Source: Chara braunii
Taxonomy: Eukaryota > Streptophyta > Charophyceae > Charales > Characeae
Length of the DNA stretch: 36,803 nucleotides
Assembly: GCA_003427395.1 (NCBI GenBank)
Contig: BFEA01000076.1
Span: 37,422 to 74,224 of the forward strand
Direction of reading: 5' to 3'
Program-made: the position numbers and the translations under genes
The notes under the pieces: model-generated
What the model was told of the DNA's origin: nothing
The model's database searches: none
The model's input: only the letters and a program-made list of their open reading frames with translations
Shown here: positions 28,672 through 36,803 of the stretch, in pieces
Layout: every line of letters begins with the position of its first letter
Numbering within the stretch: position 1 is the first letter of the stretch

Positions 28672-28699
28672 GCCAAATACCCTTACAAGGGTATTTGGC
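28672..28699. repeat. 28-bp perfect palindrome, right partner
   Basis: GCCAAATACCCTT (28672-28684), loop AC, then the exact reverse complement (28687-28699). Thirteen bp, perfect. Its flank (reverse strand CTTGCAgAAAACA) matches the flank of the hairpin at 26542. Confidence 0.95.
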
Positions 28700-29744
28700 G
28701 TGTTTTCTGCAAGTCACGCCAGAGCAGCCTTGCCCGTTTGCTTAGGTCCTTGCCTAGGTGAGCGCTGCGTGCGGGGTATTGACGGCGAGGCGCAATCATG
28801 CGCAGCCTGGGTGTGCGCGCGTCACAGGCCAGTGGGACGCATGGCCTTTCGTCCCCCTACCTTTTTGTGTCTTCATGTTTACTCTTACTTTTATTATTAA
28901 AATTTTCCTACTTCTAAATTTCCCTAAGTGCTTTTGATTCGATGATCGGTTCTAAGGCCGACACCGGGACCGACGAGCCTGGCTCAGTTGTTATGCCGCA
29001 GGACACGGGTGGCCGTCACAGCAGTCAAGGACCTTGACCACATGCCTCTTTCGGCGGGCCCGTTCGGGTTCCTGCGAATTGGGGATGGTGGCAAAATTTT
29101 TCCATCCCACCCATGTTGAAGCACAGACCGAAGAGGTCAATGTGCGTGGAAGTGGCGGGGTCCGTGGTCGTGATTTCTTTCGTTTCCCAATTGGAGAGCG
29201 CCGATAGCTTAAAAAGTGGAAGGGAATTGGAGAACATTTCGAGTGAGCCTGCAGGGCTGCAGCCCGAGGGTGGTAGGGGTCTCGATGGGGGCACTGTCCG
29301 CCGACCACGGTATGTTGTGAGAGGCTTGAGTGTGAGCATCCCCGGCCCCAAGGCCTGCCGTGGAATGGTCTGAGAATAAACTGTGTCGTTGGGGGTTTGA
29401 GGTGGCGGCGGGACGGACCTGAGGAGACTGTGGCGGGACTGTGGCAGATACTGCCAACCAGGTCGTCGTCGGATTTGGGTGTAGGGGCGCAGGGTTGTCT
29501 GAGGCGTTAGTTGCGGGTTTCCACTTCGAAGGCTGCCATCAGGATTGTCGGAGCCGCTGAACAAGTTGTTGCGCAGTAGTGGGACAGCGCTATGAGGTGG
29601 AGGCTAATGAACGGGAAAGCGGAGCGGTAAGAGAGGAAGCACGGAGGCAGCAAGCAGGGGTCGAACCCGGACGACAAGTCGCGCTTTGTGCATTCGGACG
29701 CGAGCATGGAGGAAAACGAGTATGGCGAGAGCAAGAAGGGATGG
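28700..29744. other. Non-coding right-arm DNA
   Basis: No domain in any frame. Overlapping open frames on both strands around 29025-29564 lack motifs. AT-rich patch near 28885-28920. Confidence 0.45.
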
Positions 29745-29774
29745 CTCACTCGATTCTCAGTGGAATCGAGTGGG
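29745..29774. repeat. Hairpin CACTCGATTC/GAATCGAGTG
   Basis: 10-bp perfect stem (29747-29756/29763-29772), extended by a G-T and a C-G pair, with a six-base loop. Same stem theme as 29924-29955, 180 bp further on. Confidence 0.9.
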
Positions 29775-29923
29775 AGAAGAGACTAAATTGGGGTTTCAAC
29801 CTCGGGCGAGTGCAATGGCAAAGTTAGATTGGCGGGAGAGTTAGTGGTTAGGGGGCTAAAGTAGAAAAGTGTTGCACTGAGAGATGGCGGATGCTAGCTA
29901 TGGCAGAAGGGGGAAGAGAGGTA

Positions 29924-29955
29924 ACTCACTCGATTCTCTATAGAATCGAGTGAGT
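29924..29955. repeat. Hairpin ACTCACTCGATTCT, 14 bp
   Basis: 29924-29937 pairs perfectly with 29942-29955 around the loop CTAT. Confidence 0.93.
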
Positions 29956-31390
29956 GAAGATACTAGAAGGGGGTTTTCTGGCAGGGTTGAGTCAGGCGGT
30001 GAAGTTAGAACGGAAGAAGAATTAGTAAACTGGGAGTTAGGAAAGATACAGGTCGCTTGAAGATGTCGGGGCGTACAGCGATGGAGGGACTAAAAACTAG
30101 TTATCTTCGTCAATCCTTAGTCATTTTGGGCGAGCAAAGATGCGAAATGGGGGGTTTGGGGTGAGACGAATGTGGTCGCAGCGTTAGTTTTTGCATGCGA
30201 TTTTTAGTTTGGCTAGGGATGGCTCTATGGGTTGCGCCCGGGCATACGGGCAACAAGCAGGCTCGGAGTAGCGACAATTTTCTTAGTATGATGGGAACAT
30301 ATTTTCCCATGTTTTAACGAAAGATTCATTTCCACTCTTCGCAATTGGTAAGCGAAGGGGTAAGTTAGGGTCATCCATGCGAATCAGTGCAGTCCGATCG
30401 TGATCACCGTTTCTCGTTCTCGACACTGCTACTTGCCTTTCTCGTGGCTGTCACGTCTTGACGTATCAGAAAGTCACGGATGGGAGAATCCAGCCGCTTT
30501 GATGGATAGGAGCATTCGCTGAGTGAGGTAGGAGTAGGCGACGAGAGCATACTTACCTTGCGGGGCGAGCTGAACCAAGGGAAGAAGTCAATGGGAAAAG
30601 GAGAGCAAGAGGTGGCAAATAGCTGGAGGTATTCCGAAAGCTTACCTGCATGTCGTGTCGGCTCTCGGAATTTTGGCTCCATTATGATTCCGAGTAAGCG
30701 GTTGGAGTACGTACCTGACCGTTGGCAGCGAGCGGTGTGAGGAGCTGGTATGTATGTAAACCCCGGTTGCTGGTGCGTGGCAGTGGTTTATGCACTCCTT
30801 GATGGGCTTCGCCACCCGCAGGTGCTGCTGGGCCTCGTTGTGAGCAGCTGCTATGGGTCGAGCACGACCATTGCCGTGTCTTCGCCCTACTCTCGCTGTG
30901 AATACACGCCTGCGGCATTCCTTGAATAGTTGTTGCGCTCCTTGAATAGTTGTTGCAGATTGTGGCCGTCATCGAAGGAGAGCTACTAAGTTTAGTATGG
31001 TGGGAGAAGGAGAGATTGTTGCTGCAGAAGTTTACCTCTTTGTTGCCGCTGTTGCTGTTGAGTTCATAGTGCATGTGACGGTGCATGTATTGGAAGTTGG
31101 AGGATTCTCTCGCTGAGCATGTTGTTGCTACGCCATTGCATTTGATGTGATATTGCCCTGCACATCTCTGAGTACGGCGGTGTGACGTTTGACTGTATAC
31201 ACTATTGCGGTGCCTTATAGTCATGTATGGTTGTCGTGTGCGCAGTTTGTTACTGAACTTTTGATGTATTTTACCTATTTTTCAAATAGAGCATAGGGGA
31301 TGTGCTCCATTTGAGCAGGAGCTCTTCTAGACCGCGCAACAACATTTTGATCAGAAGTAAGGGCACAATGACTTGAACGAAGTGATCAGG
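29956..31390. other. Non-coding right-arm DNA
   Basis: No gene recognised. A CTTCGC/GCGAAG hairpin lies at 30337-30357, and CCTTGAATAGTTGTTGC is directly repeated near 30918 and 30941. An open minus-strand frame at 30682-31224 has no domain. Confidence 0.5.
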
Positions 31391-31991
31391 GTCTACAAGA
31401 GGACTACCATTATGCCCTAGAGGACCGTCAGGGTGGTTTTACTCGGCGTCTAAAGTTCAGTTCGTCCTTTTACTGCATCTATTGGTGCCATTGCGGGGCC
31501 CTCAAGGAATCAAGGCCCTCTCACGCGAGTTTGAGAGCACCTCCCTTACATCTGAGTGACTCAATCCTTCTCCTCCTTCTGCCCTTCTTAATCTAGTCTA
31601 CGTTGTGGCTACGAGAGGAAGGCGGCAGGCGGGATTGCAACCCGTAGGACCGCATCAAGAGTTTGTGGGACGTCTGCCCACCGATTGCGGAAGCTGTGCC
31701 AGAACTCAGGAGGAGTTTTGGAGGCAGGGAACTGAGAGGTAACCTTTGCTTCCTTCTATAAACCCACTTATAACCCCTAATATGTACTTCTTGCTACAGT
31801 TTGACTGAGTATACTGTCTGTATCCCATACTTTGACTTTGAGTTTGACTTTCAGGACACAAACCAGACTTAAGGAATGTTTGTGCAAACTCAGTTTTATT
31901 TTTGTTGTTTGACTGAAAGCAGATCGTGAAATGGGTTTGCATATGGGAGAAAGGTGGTCTTGCGTGCGTTTGATTGGGACTACCAAAGGTT

Positions 31992-32620
31992 GGGCAAGTC
32001 TCCATACGTTTGGATGCCCTAGTGCTATGTTTATTTTTGATTGCCTGGAGGACCAGATAGGTTTCCATAAGATTGGATGGTCTGGTTGCTCTGACTTGTG
32101 AGGGCTGCTTGTGTTTGACTTTTTCAGGGACCAAGCAGGCTTCCATAAGATTGGATGGCTTGGTTGTCTTGTTTCAATTGGGTTTTCTTATGTTTTATTG
32201 GTTTCAGAAAGAGAGTTTGGCATGTTACATAAATTTGGATAGCTCTCACTCTCCTTATTTTATTATGAGGGGAATTTAGGCAAAGGACTAGACAGGTTCC
32301 CATAAGATTGGGAGATCTGGTCTGGAGCCACACACATGCAGGAACCAGAAGGATAAATTTGTTTATACTTCTATATTACTTTACTTATGAACAGGCTAGT
32401 CAGACATGTTTCCATAAGATTGGATGGTCTGACTATAGCTTATCACCAACTGAAGAGAGTAGCAATTAAGAGTAAACTTGTGGTTAGAAGGGGCAGGCTG
32501 AACTTTGATCTAAGTTGAACGGTTCAGTCATATGCTACCTTAAAAGATTAAAGTGCAGACAATTATATATAACTTGGATATCTTAAACAGTTCAGGACGA
32601 CTACGTTGGACAACCTAGTC
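31992..32620. repeat. Stem-loop array 2: constant loop, covarying stems
   Basis: Stem-loops at 31992-31996/32015-32019 (GGGCA/TGCCC), 32052-32057/32081-32086 (ACCAGA/TCTGGT), 32130-32136/32158-32164 (ACCAAGC/GCTTGGT), 32211-32215/32243-32247 (GAGAG/CTCTC), 32293-32301/32310-32319 (CAG..TCCC/GGGA..CTG), 32397-32405/32427-32435 (TAGTCAGAC/GTCTGACTA), 32498-32503/32522-32527 (CTGAAC/GTTCAG) and 32599-32603/32616-32620 (GACTA/TAGTC). Three share the exact loop TTCCATAAGATTGGATGG, and three more hold variants. In element orientation this loop resembles that of array 1 (GCTCTATAAGTTTAGGT). Confidence 0.88.
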
Positions 32621-32644
32621 ATATGCCCAAACGAGCACGTCGGG

Positions 32645-32872
32645 AATAGCCGCGCGCACACGCGCGTACCTGCACACATTCGGGAGCAGGATCGGGACGT
32701 GTGGGAAGATCGCGCACATCAGCACGTACCCGCGCGCGTTTGGGAAAGGGGCGCGGATAGTTGTGCGCATCAGCGCATTCACGCACGGATCGGGATCGGG
32801 ACGCGTGGGAAGGTCGCGCGCATGCGGGAGCAGGGCACGGGTAGCGGCGCTCATCAGCGCGCACACACCTGA
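32645..32872. repeat. GC-rich minisatellite, about 52-bp units
   Basis: Four to five irregular units built of GCGCrCATCAGCrC, a CG-rich part, GGGAyCGGGACGyGTGGGAAGrTCGC and GCGCAC. Unit length about 52 bp, with partial copies. High CpG content, unlike the flanking AT-rich arm. Confidence 0.8.
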
Positions 32873-32974
32873 ACGGTCCTCGAAGTGGAACTGGGCCTTT
32901 GGGTGTGGGTTGAGACTTGGGGCGAGGACCGGCGGGCCTTGGAATTAGAAAAGAGACTGAGGCTTGACCAGTGG

Positions 32975-33300
32975 ACCAGGACTTTGAAGGCGGCCAGGGA
33001 TTCCTCTGGCGAACCGGGATTTTGAAGGCGGACCACGAACGAACCAGTTGGCCTGGACTTTTGAAGGCGGATCGTGAATGTACCAGCGGGCTTTGACTTC
33101 GAAGGCGGACCATGGCTTTGACGGGATCGGGACTTGGGAGGGGATCGGGCGTTGGATGGGGTCGTGACTTTGGGCGGGACCGGGACTTTGGACGGACCGT
33201 GACTTTGGACTGCACTGGGGGTTTTGGCCGAGGATGGGATTTTTGGGTCAGACCAGGGCTTGCGAACCGGGCAGGAGCATTTGAGACCAGGCTGGGACTA
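32975..33300. repeat. 38-39-bp minisatellite and derived short repeats
   Basis: GAAGGCGG occurs at 32986, 33024, 33063 and 33101 (38, 39 and 38 bp apart) within units of the form GACyrGGrCTTTGAAGGCGGrCC. From about 33123 the pattern shifts to shorter units (GGGACTTTGG, CGTGACTTTGG) to about 33220. The long open minus-strand frame across this DNA (32619-33443) is a product of the repeats. Confidence 0.85.
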
Positions 33301-33850
33301 GGGTAAGACAGGCCGAGACCTGAACCCGCGCGGGCTTCAACGAGAGGGGGAAATTTGTCCGAGGTACGGACCGGGTGACTCAGTCGGCTGGGAGTTGGAC
33401 TTGATCGCTGGGTTTTTCTCCTTCTGAGGGGAACAGGCGACAAGGTCGACTCATGGTGAAACTAGACCAAGAACAGTCGCCACGATGGGCCCTCGATTCT
33501 GCCTTCGACACTGAGAGTTCGAGCACTATTCCATGGAATCAGCGAGCCCGTTACCGGCGGCATCCCATCGGGTGGAGGATTCGTCCTAGAGTGTTAGTGA
33601 GGTCAATCGAAACTCAGACTGATTTTCCCGACTTGGACTCAGGACCTATCTCTGGGGTCGGGAGTAGCGTACGATGGACTGTGAGAGGCTCGTGGTCGTG
33701 TCTATAGTCGTTTCCAATCTTCATTTATGTGGATGTGGACTAACAGTTTTCTTGCAGGTTACAGGAGCCCCGACCGACCCTCCCGTGGGTGATAGACACG
33801 GCGTGAGGCACAGGGTCCGATCGGCGTGCTGACAAACTTCTTATTCCGGT
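33301..33850. other. No gene recognised
   Basis: GC-rich, separating the minisatellites from the broken end of element C. Plus-strand frame 33453-33707 has no domain. Confidence 0.4.
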
Positions 33851-34294
33851 TGATACCGGGGCATTCGTGAGGCTGAATGGGATTACGACCCACTCAAAGT
33901 GCCTGTATCACGTTTTGAATGCGGTCTTGTACCGATCCCGTGGATGGATCTCAAATTGGTGGTAAGCCGACTTGAGGTCCAACTTGGAGAAGTACTTGGC
34001 GCCACCCAGACGTTCGAGAAGATTGTCGATTCGTGGGAGCGGACCAGCATTCTTAACGGTTTGCACGTTAAGTTTGCGATAGTCAATGCATAGCCGGAGT
34101 TCCTCGTTCTTCTTCCCGACGAAGAGAACGGGAGCACCGTAGGGCGAGAAGCTAGGGTGTATTAAGCCCATGGCAATGAGGTCGTCGAGTTGCGCTCGAA
34201 GCACTTCAAGTTCCTCTTCGCTCATGCGGTAAATACATCTGCGCGGAGGTACGGCTCCGTCTTCGAGGATGATCTCGTGACGAATTGGCGGATC
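33850..34294 (-). pseudogene. Element C: reverse transcriptase, truncated
   Basis: Open segment 33908-34225: [20 protein letters not shown], then [40 protein letters not shown] and [16 protein letters not shown] with the first catalytic Asp. The frame continues past a TGA (CGA in related proteins, by inference) into HFEWVVIPFSLTNAP and then leaves recognisable RT near 33850, before any YxDD box. RNase H and integrase are absent downstream, so the element is 3' truncated or interrupted here. The upstream part (34226-34294) reads [18 protein letters not shown] in the same frame. Confidence 0.87.
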
Positions 34295-34516
34295 CTATAC
34301 GATTGCGGCGGGAGCTTCGAAGACATCGCTGAAGGAGTCAAGAAGCTCTACAATGCGTGGATCCGGTGGCACTTCCGTCGCTGGCTCGTCGGGAGGAGGG
34401 AGGGCATGCAAGAAGCAAATGCCCATTTCTTCCACGTGTTGTCGTGCGATGGAGTTGTGTATGCTTGCCACAGAACCGCGTGACAACCAATCGGGTGAGG
34501 CGGAGGAACCGTGCAT
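34295..34516 (-). pseudogene. Element C: protease-RT linker
   Basis: 73 codons, with SIARQHVEEMGICFLHAL then PRIVELLDSFSDVFEAPAAIV. The FSDVF block directly precedes RT in Ty3/gypsy proteins. It ends at TAG; the frame then goes on into RT. It is shifted relative to the protease frame, the shift lying near 34460-34516. Confidence 0.75.
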
Positions 34517-35439
34517 GGGACGAGTATCCCGTTTCGATCACGAACGTGAACAGTGTATCGATAGAAGTTCACCGGGTGGTCCTCGCTTCGCAGCCACGAC
34601 ATGCCCAAGATCATGTCGATCTTTGTGTCAAGAATGTCGAAGGACACAACCTCACTTGCGTGCGAGGCAAAGTGCACGAGCGTTGTGTCAATGCACCGAT
34701 CAATGGACTTGTGCGTGTGACCGTCGGCCAATGTGACTTGTGTGGGCTGCGACGTCCTTCAAACGCACGGCCCAAGGTCAGCACGCATCATGAAGTCTTG
34801 GCTGATGTAGTTGCGAGTAGCGCCACAATCGATCAAGGCGCTGCGGGTCGCCTTTCCGATCTGAATGCGGACGTAAAGTAACAGTGGGTCGATGTCGTCG
34901 TACCGTTGCGTGGCGTACTCACGGTCGATCTTCGCAAGATACTTGCGAAGGTCAACAACTGCTACTCCGTCGTCCGTCGACGGAGTTGGTACTGCTGCGT
35001 GCAAGTACTTGCGTAGCTCCGCCATCAAGGCGTTGCAATGCGGTTTCAGCAGCGAACCGGATTGGGGAAGAGGCAACCATTGAAAGTCTTCCGTTGTCAA
35101 TGGGTCAAGGTCCTCAAGTCCTGACCACACCGACGAGTCCCTGGATGATAGTAGTGTCGACGATGGAGTCGGTTCGCTTATCGGCGGTGATGAAACTGCG
35201 CATACGTGAGTGTCGTGCACGTGGAGAGGTAGGTCCAACGGAGGGACCAACTGGACAGCATAGTCTTCGAAAGTTTCCCGAAGACTTGCAACATCCGCAT
35301 GCTCCCCAGACGTGTAGGAGGTTGCTAGCAAGGCAACCGTGCCCGACGGAATGTGAAGTGGAGTCGCCTCACTCCCCGCGGAGCTCAGTTTCCTGAGCTT
35401 TGTCGTGGGCGAACGTCGTCTTTGACCTTGTCGGGGCAT
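34348..35439 (-). pseudogene. Element C: gag-pol linker and aspartic protease, one stop
   Basis: One frame runs from 35439 to 34348 with a single TGA near 34758. The first 150 residues are a variable linker rich in Ser, Thr, Pro and Leu. The protease begins YVRIQIGKATRSALIDCGAT, with the active-site Asp in DCGA (Cys replacing the usual Ser/Thr), followed by RNYISQDFMMRADLG. After the stop the same frame goes on with VTLADGHTHKSIDRC and FDILDTKIDMILGMSWL, the conserved ILGMxWL block, then HPVNF. Protease cuts the polyprotein. The stop fits CGA to TGA. Apart from it this is the best-kept domain of element C. Confidence 0.85.
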
Positions 35440-35673
35440 TGAGTCGGAGTGTGCTTGGTGCTGTTACACCAAAAGCAGCATCCGTACTTCTGGCGGATCT
35501 TGTATTGCTCCTCTGTAAGACTGAACTTTGCCCATGCCTGGTTCGGCTGTCCGGCTTCCGACATCGATGCCGGTTTCGCTTTTTCTTTCGTGTGTTGTGT
35601 CGTGACGGAAGGGCATTGACTTGGCTTCCTTCACTTGGCCCTGAAGTCGATGTCGGGTCTTCTTCTTGTCCAT
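35430..35673 (-). pseudogene. Element C: gag C-terminus with zinc knuckle
   Basis: Reading the minus strand, LTEEQYKIRQKYGCCFWC leads to a CX2CX4HX4C knuckle, CFWCNSTKHTPTQC (about 35437-35480), then PDKVKDD. The nucleocapsid knuckle binds element RNA. Frame changes lie on both sides: the segment upstream (to 35673) reads in another frame, as does the start of the protease frame (MPRQGQRRRS). No capsid domain is seen upstream, so the 5' half of gag is missing or unrecognisable. Confidence 0.75.
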
Positions 35674-35749
35674 GTGGGTGGACTGCAGCTACCGGCTGCG
35701 TCCGTGGTCTTTAGTCTTTGTCCACAAAGTTCGGCTGTTACGGACTCGG

Positions 35750-35807
35750 CCAGGGCTCGATCCCTGGTCCGTGGGTTACCACCCACCAGGCTGTTTTTTT
35801 TTTTTTT
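35750..35807 (+). other. tRNA-like T-arm hairpin followed by T run
   Basis: CCAGGG (35750-35755) and CCCTGG (35762-35767) form a stem over CTCGAT. The section GGCTCGATCCC resembles a Pol III B box (GGTTCGAnnCC). It is followed by a second hairpin GTGGGT/ACCCAC (35771-35776/35781-35786) and 14 T (35794-35807). This could be the end of a tRNA-derived SINE with a terminator-like T run. No A box was placed. Confidence 0.3.
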
Positions 35808-36751
35808 CGAGTTTCTGATCTCCGGTTCCTGACTGTTGGCGCCCTCTGCAGTTGGTGCCCGTTCTCAAATTCCTCCTTTGGCACTTTCGGATTTCGATAC
35901 TTGGCGCCATCTGGCATTCCGGCGCCCAGACTCAGACCTTCGATTCTCAGTTCAGCCCTGAGGCAAATTGCACTTCTGCCCTTGGGACCGAACTCGAGTC
36001 CGGTACTTAAGACCGGACTCAAGCCCAGTACGGGCATTCAGTTTTCGACCTCAATGCTTCTGCTTCAGTGTGACTTGCTGTGACATTGTGTTCGGAATCC
36101 AAGATTGTGACTCAACGACTTTGCCACTTTTTGTCTGCGTCCGTCGAGCCGTGTCGAGTCTGCGTCGAGTTGAGTGAGCGTGTGTGTGTGCTCTCACTCT
36201 CTGTTACATGCCCAGTTGGGTGATGTACATAATAACCGAGGATCCGCAATGTGATAAAAAGGACTGAATGCACAATGCAGTGCAAGTGAAATCTCAACCA
36301 GCATGGTACATTCTGATACATACAAAAATGGTGCTTTATAGCGCAGGGAAGACTTAGATACAAGTCCTGACCTGACCGAGACTGACCTCTATCATAGTGG
36401 AAGATAGCGTAGCAGAATGCTAGAATATCAATGACTAGCCCAATCAATGTTGCAATGCAGACTAAACATACATCATTCTCATCACAAGGTGTGAAGAGAA
36501 CTGGCGCTATACACAGGAAGAAGGTGCCAGGCCTTGATCATGCACAGATGAAGAAGCGGGGGAGAGATGGGAATGTCGTCAACCCCAAGTCTTTGTCACA
36601 AGTCCCAAATAATCCCTCGTCAAAATGTCTGAAGCCCAAATGTCGAGTCTGGATCCAAATGTCACCAAGCTCTCTCTTTCTCTCGTCGTCTGCAGTGAAG
36701 TCAGGTCGTGAGAGGGTGAGAGGGAGATGGTGGACTGCGAAGAGGAAGAAG

Positions 36752-36756
<5 letters not shown>
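35808..36756. other. Unassigned, possible 5' region of element C
   Basis: No coding signal. TTGGCGCCmTCTG occurs at about 35837 and 35902. TG-rich stretch at 36178-36190. By position, LTR or leader of element C could lie here, but no LTR ends were found. Confidence 0.35.

Positions 36757-36803
<47 letters not shown>
36757..36803. repeat. (CT)n microsatellite
   Basis: About 23 CT repeats running to the window end, next to an AGAAGAAGAA purine stretch. It probably continues beyond the window. Confidence 0.97.

Larger units (their letters stand above)
28670..32630 (-). repeat. Right arm of large inverted duplication (non-coding)
   Basis: Reverse-complement, diverged copy of 21640-26570 (anchors listed there). 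Similarity ends near 32630, where a GC-rich minisatellite starts, and on the other arm near 21640. No recognisable protein. It includes array 2 and several perfect hairpins. Confidence 0.7.

Noticed and set aside
32619-33443. 274-codon Pro/Arg/Ser-rich frame on the minus strand
   Set aside because: It spans two minisatellites whose units (52 and 38-39 bp) explain the repetitive translation; no domain.
35830-35930. TTGGCGCC motifs as a primer-binding site for element C
   Set aside because: Only the first 7-8 bases resemble a TGGCGCC-type site, the rest does not match a tRNA end I know, and no LTR end precedes it.

Overview
This window looks like a stretch of a large, repeat-rich eukaryotic genome made almost entirely of decayed transposable elements. 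I recognise no host protein gene, rRNA or tRNA gene. The retroelement proteins are Ty3/gypsy type. Their style (a chromodomain element, a second lineage with a YIDD..PVKG reverse transcriptase, and a DCGAT protease) reminds me of the charophyte alga Chara braunii, but that is memory, not a search. Fungal or other streptophyte origin is not excluded.

Layout. (1) 1-5312, minus strand: element A, a chromovirus-like Ty3/gypsy copy read right to left as LTR end, gag remnant with zinc knuckle, protease, RT, RNase H, integrase, GPY/F and chromodomain. It is broken by frameshifts, stops and a deletion in RT. (2) 5877 to about 16-17.2 kb, plus strand: element B, an AT-rich Ty3/gypsy copy with a 5' LTR-like end, a tRNA-Asp-type primer-binding site, an ORF upstream of gag, gag, protease, RT, RNase H, integrase and GPY motif, then tandem repeats. 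A four-unit A-tract repeat interrupts it between gag and protease. A and B stand head to head and share diverged LTR 5' ends. (3) 17.2-20.2 kb: mixed sequence with one Pro/Arg-rich ORF remnant. (4) 20.2-32.6 kb: non-coding repeat territory with a 79-bp duplication, a 122-bp satellite and many short perfect hairpins. An assembly gap of 210 N is flanked by identical 90-bp sequence. (5) 32.6-33.7 kb: GC-rich minisatellites. (6) 33.85-35.7 kb, minus strand: element C, a truncated Ty3/gypsy gag-protease-RT fragment. (7) 35.7-36.8 kb: a tRNA-like hairpin with a T run, unassigned sequence and a terminal (CT)n microsatellite.

The most unusual part is 21.5-32.6 kb. Two diverged copies of one large non-coding sequence lie in inverted orientation (about 21.64-26.57 kb and 28.67-32.63 kb, centre near 27.6 kb). 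Each carries an array of stem-loops. Within an array the loop is nearly constant (seven exact copies of a 17-nt core in the left array), while each stem has a different sequence whose two arms still match. Between the two inverted copies, equivalent hairpins also differ by compensating changes. I know of no described element with this structure, but I could not search for one.

Nothing here forms a working pathway. The three retroelements each once encoded the usual capsid, protease, RT/RNase H and integrase set, and none is intact. Many stop codons fit C-to-T decay (CGA to TGA, CAA to TAA, TGG to TGA), as expected of methylated, silenced repeats.
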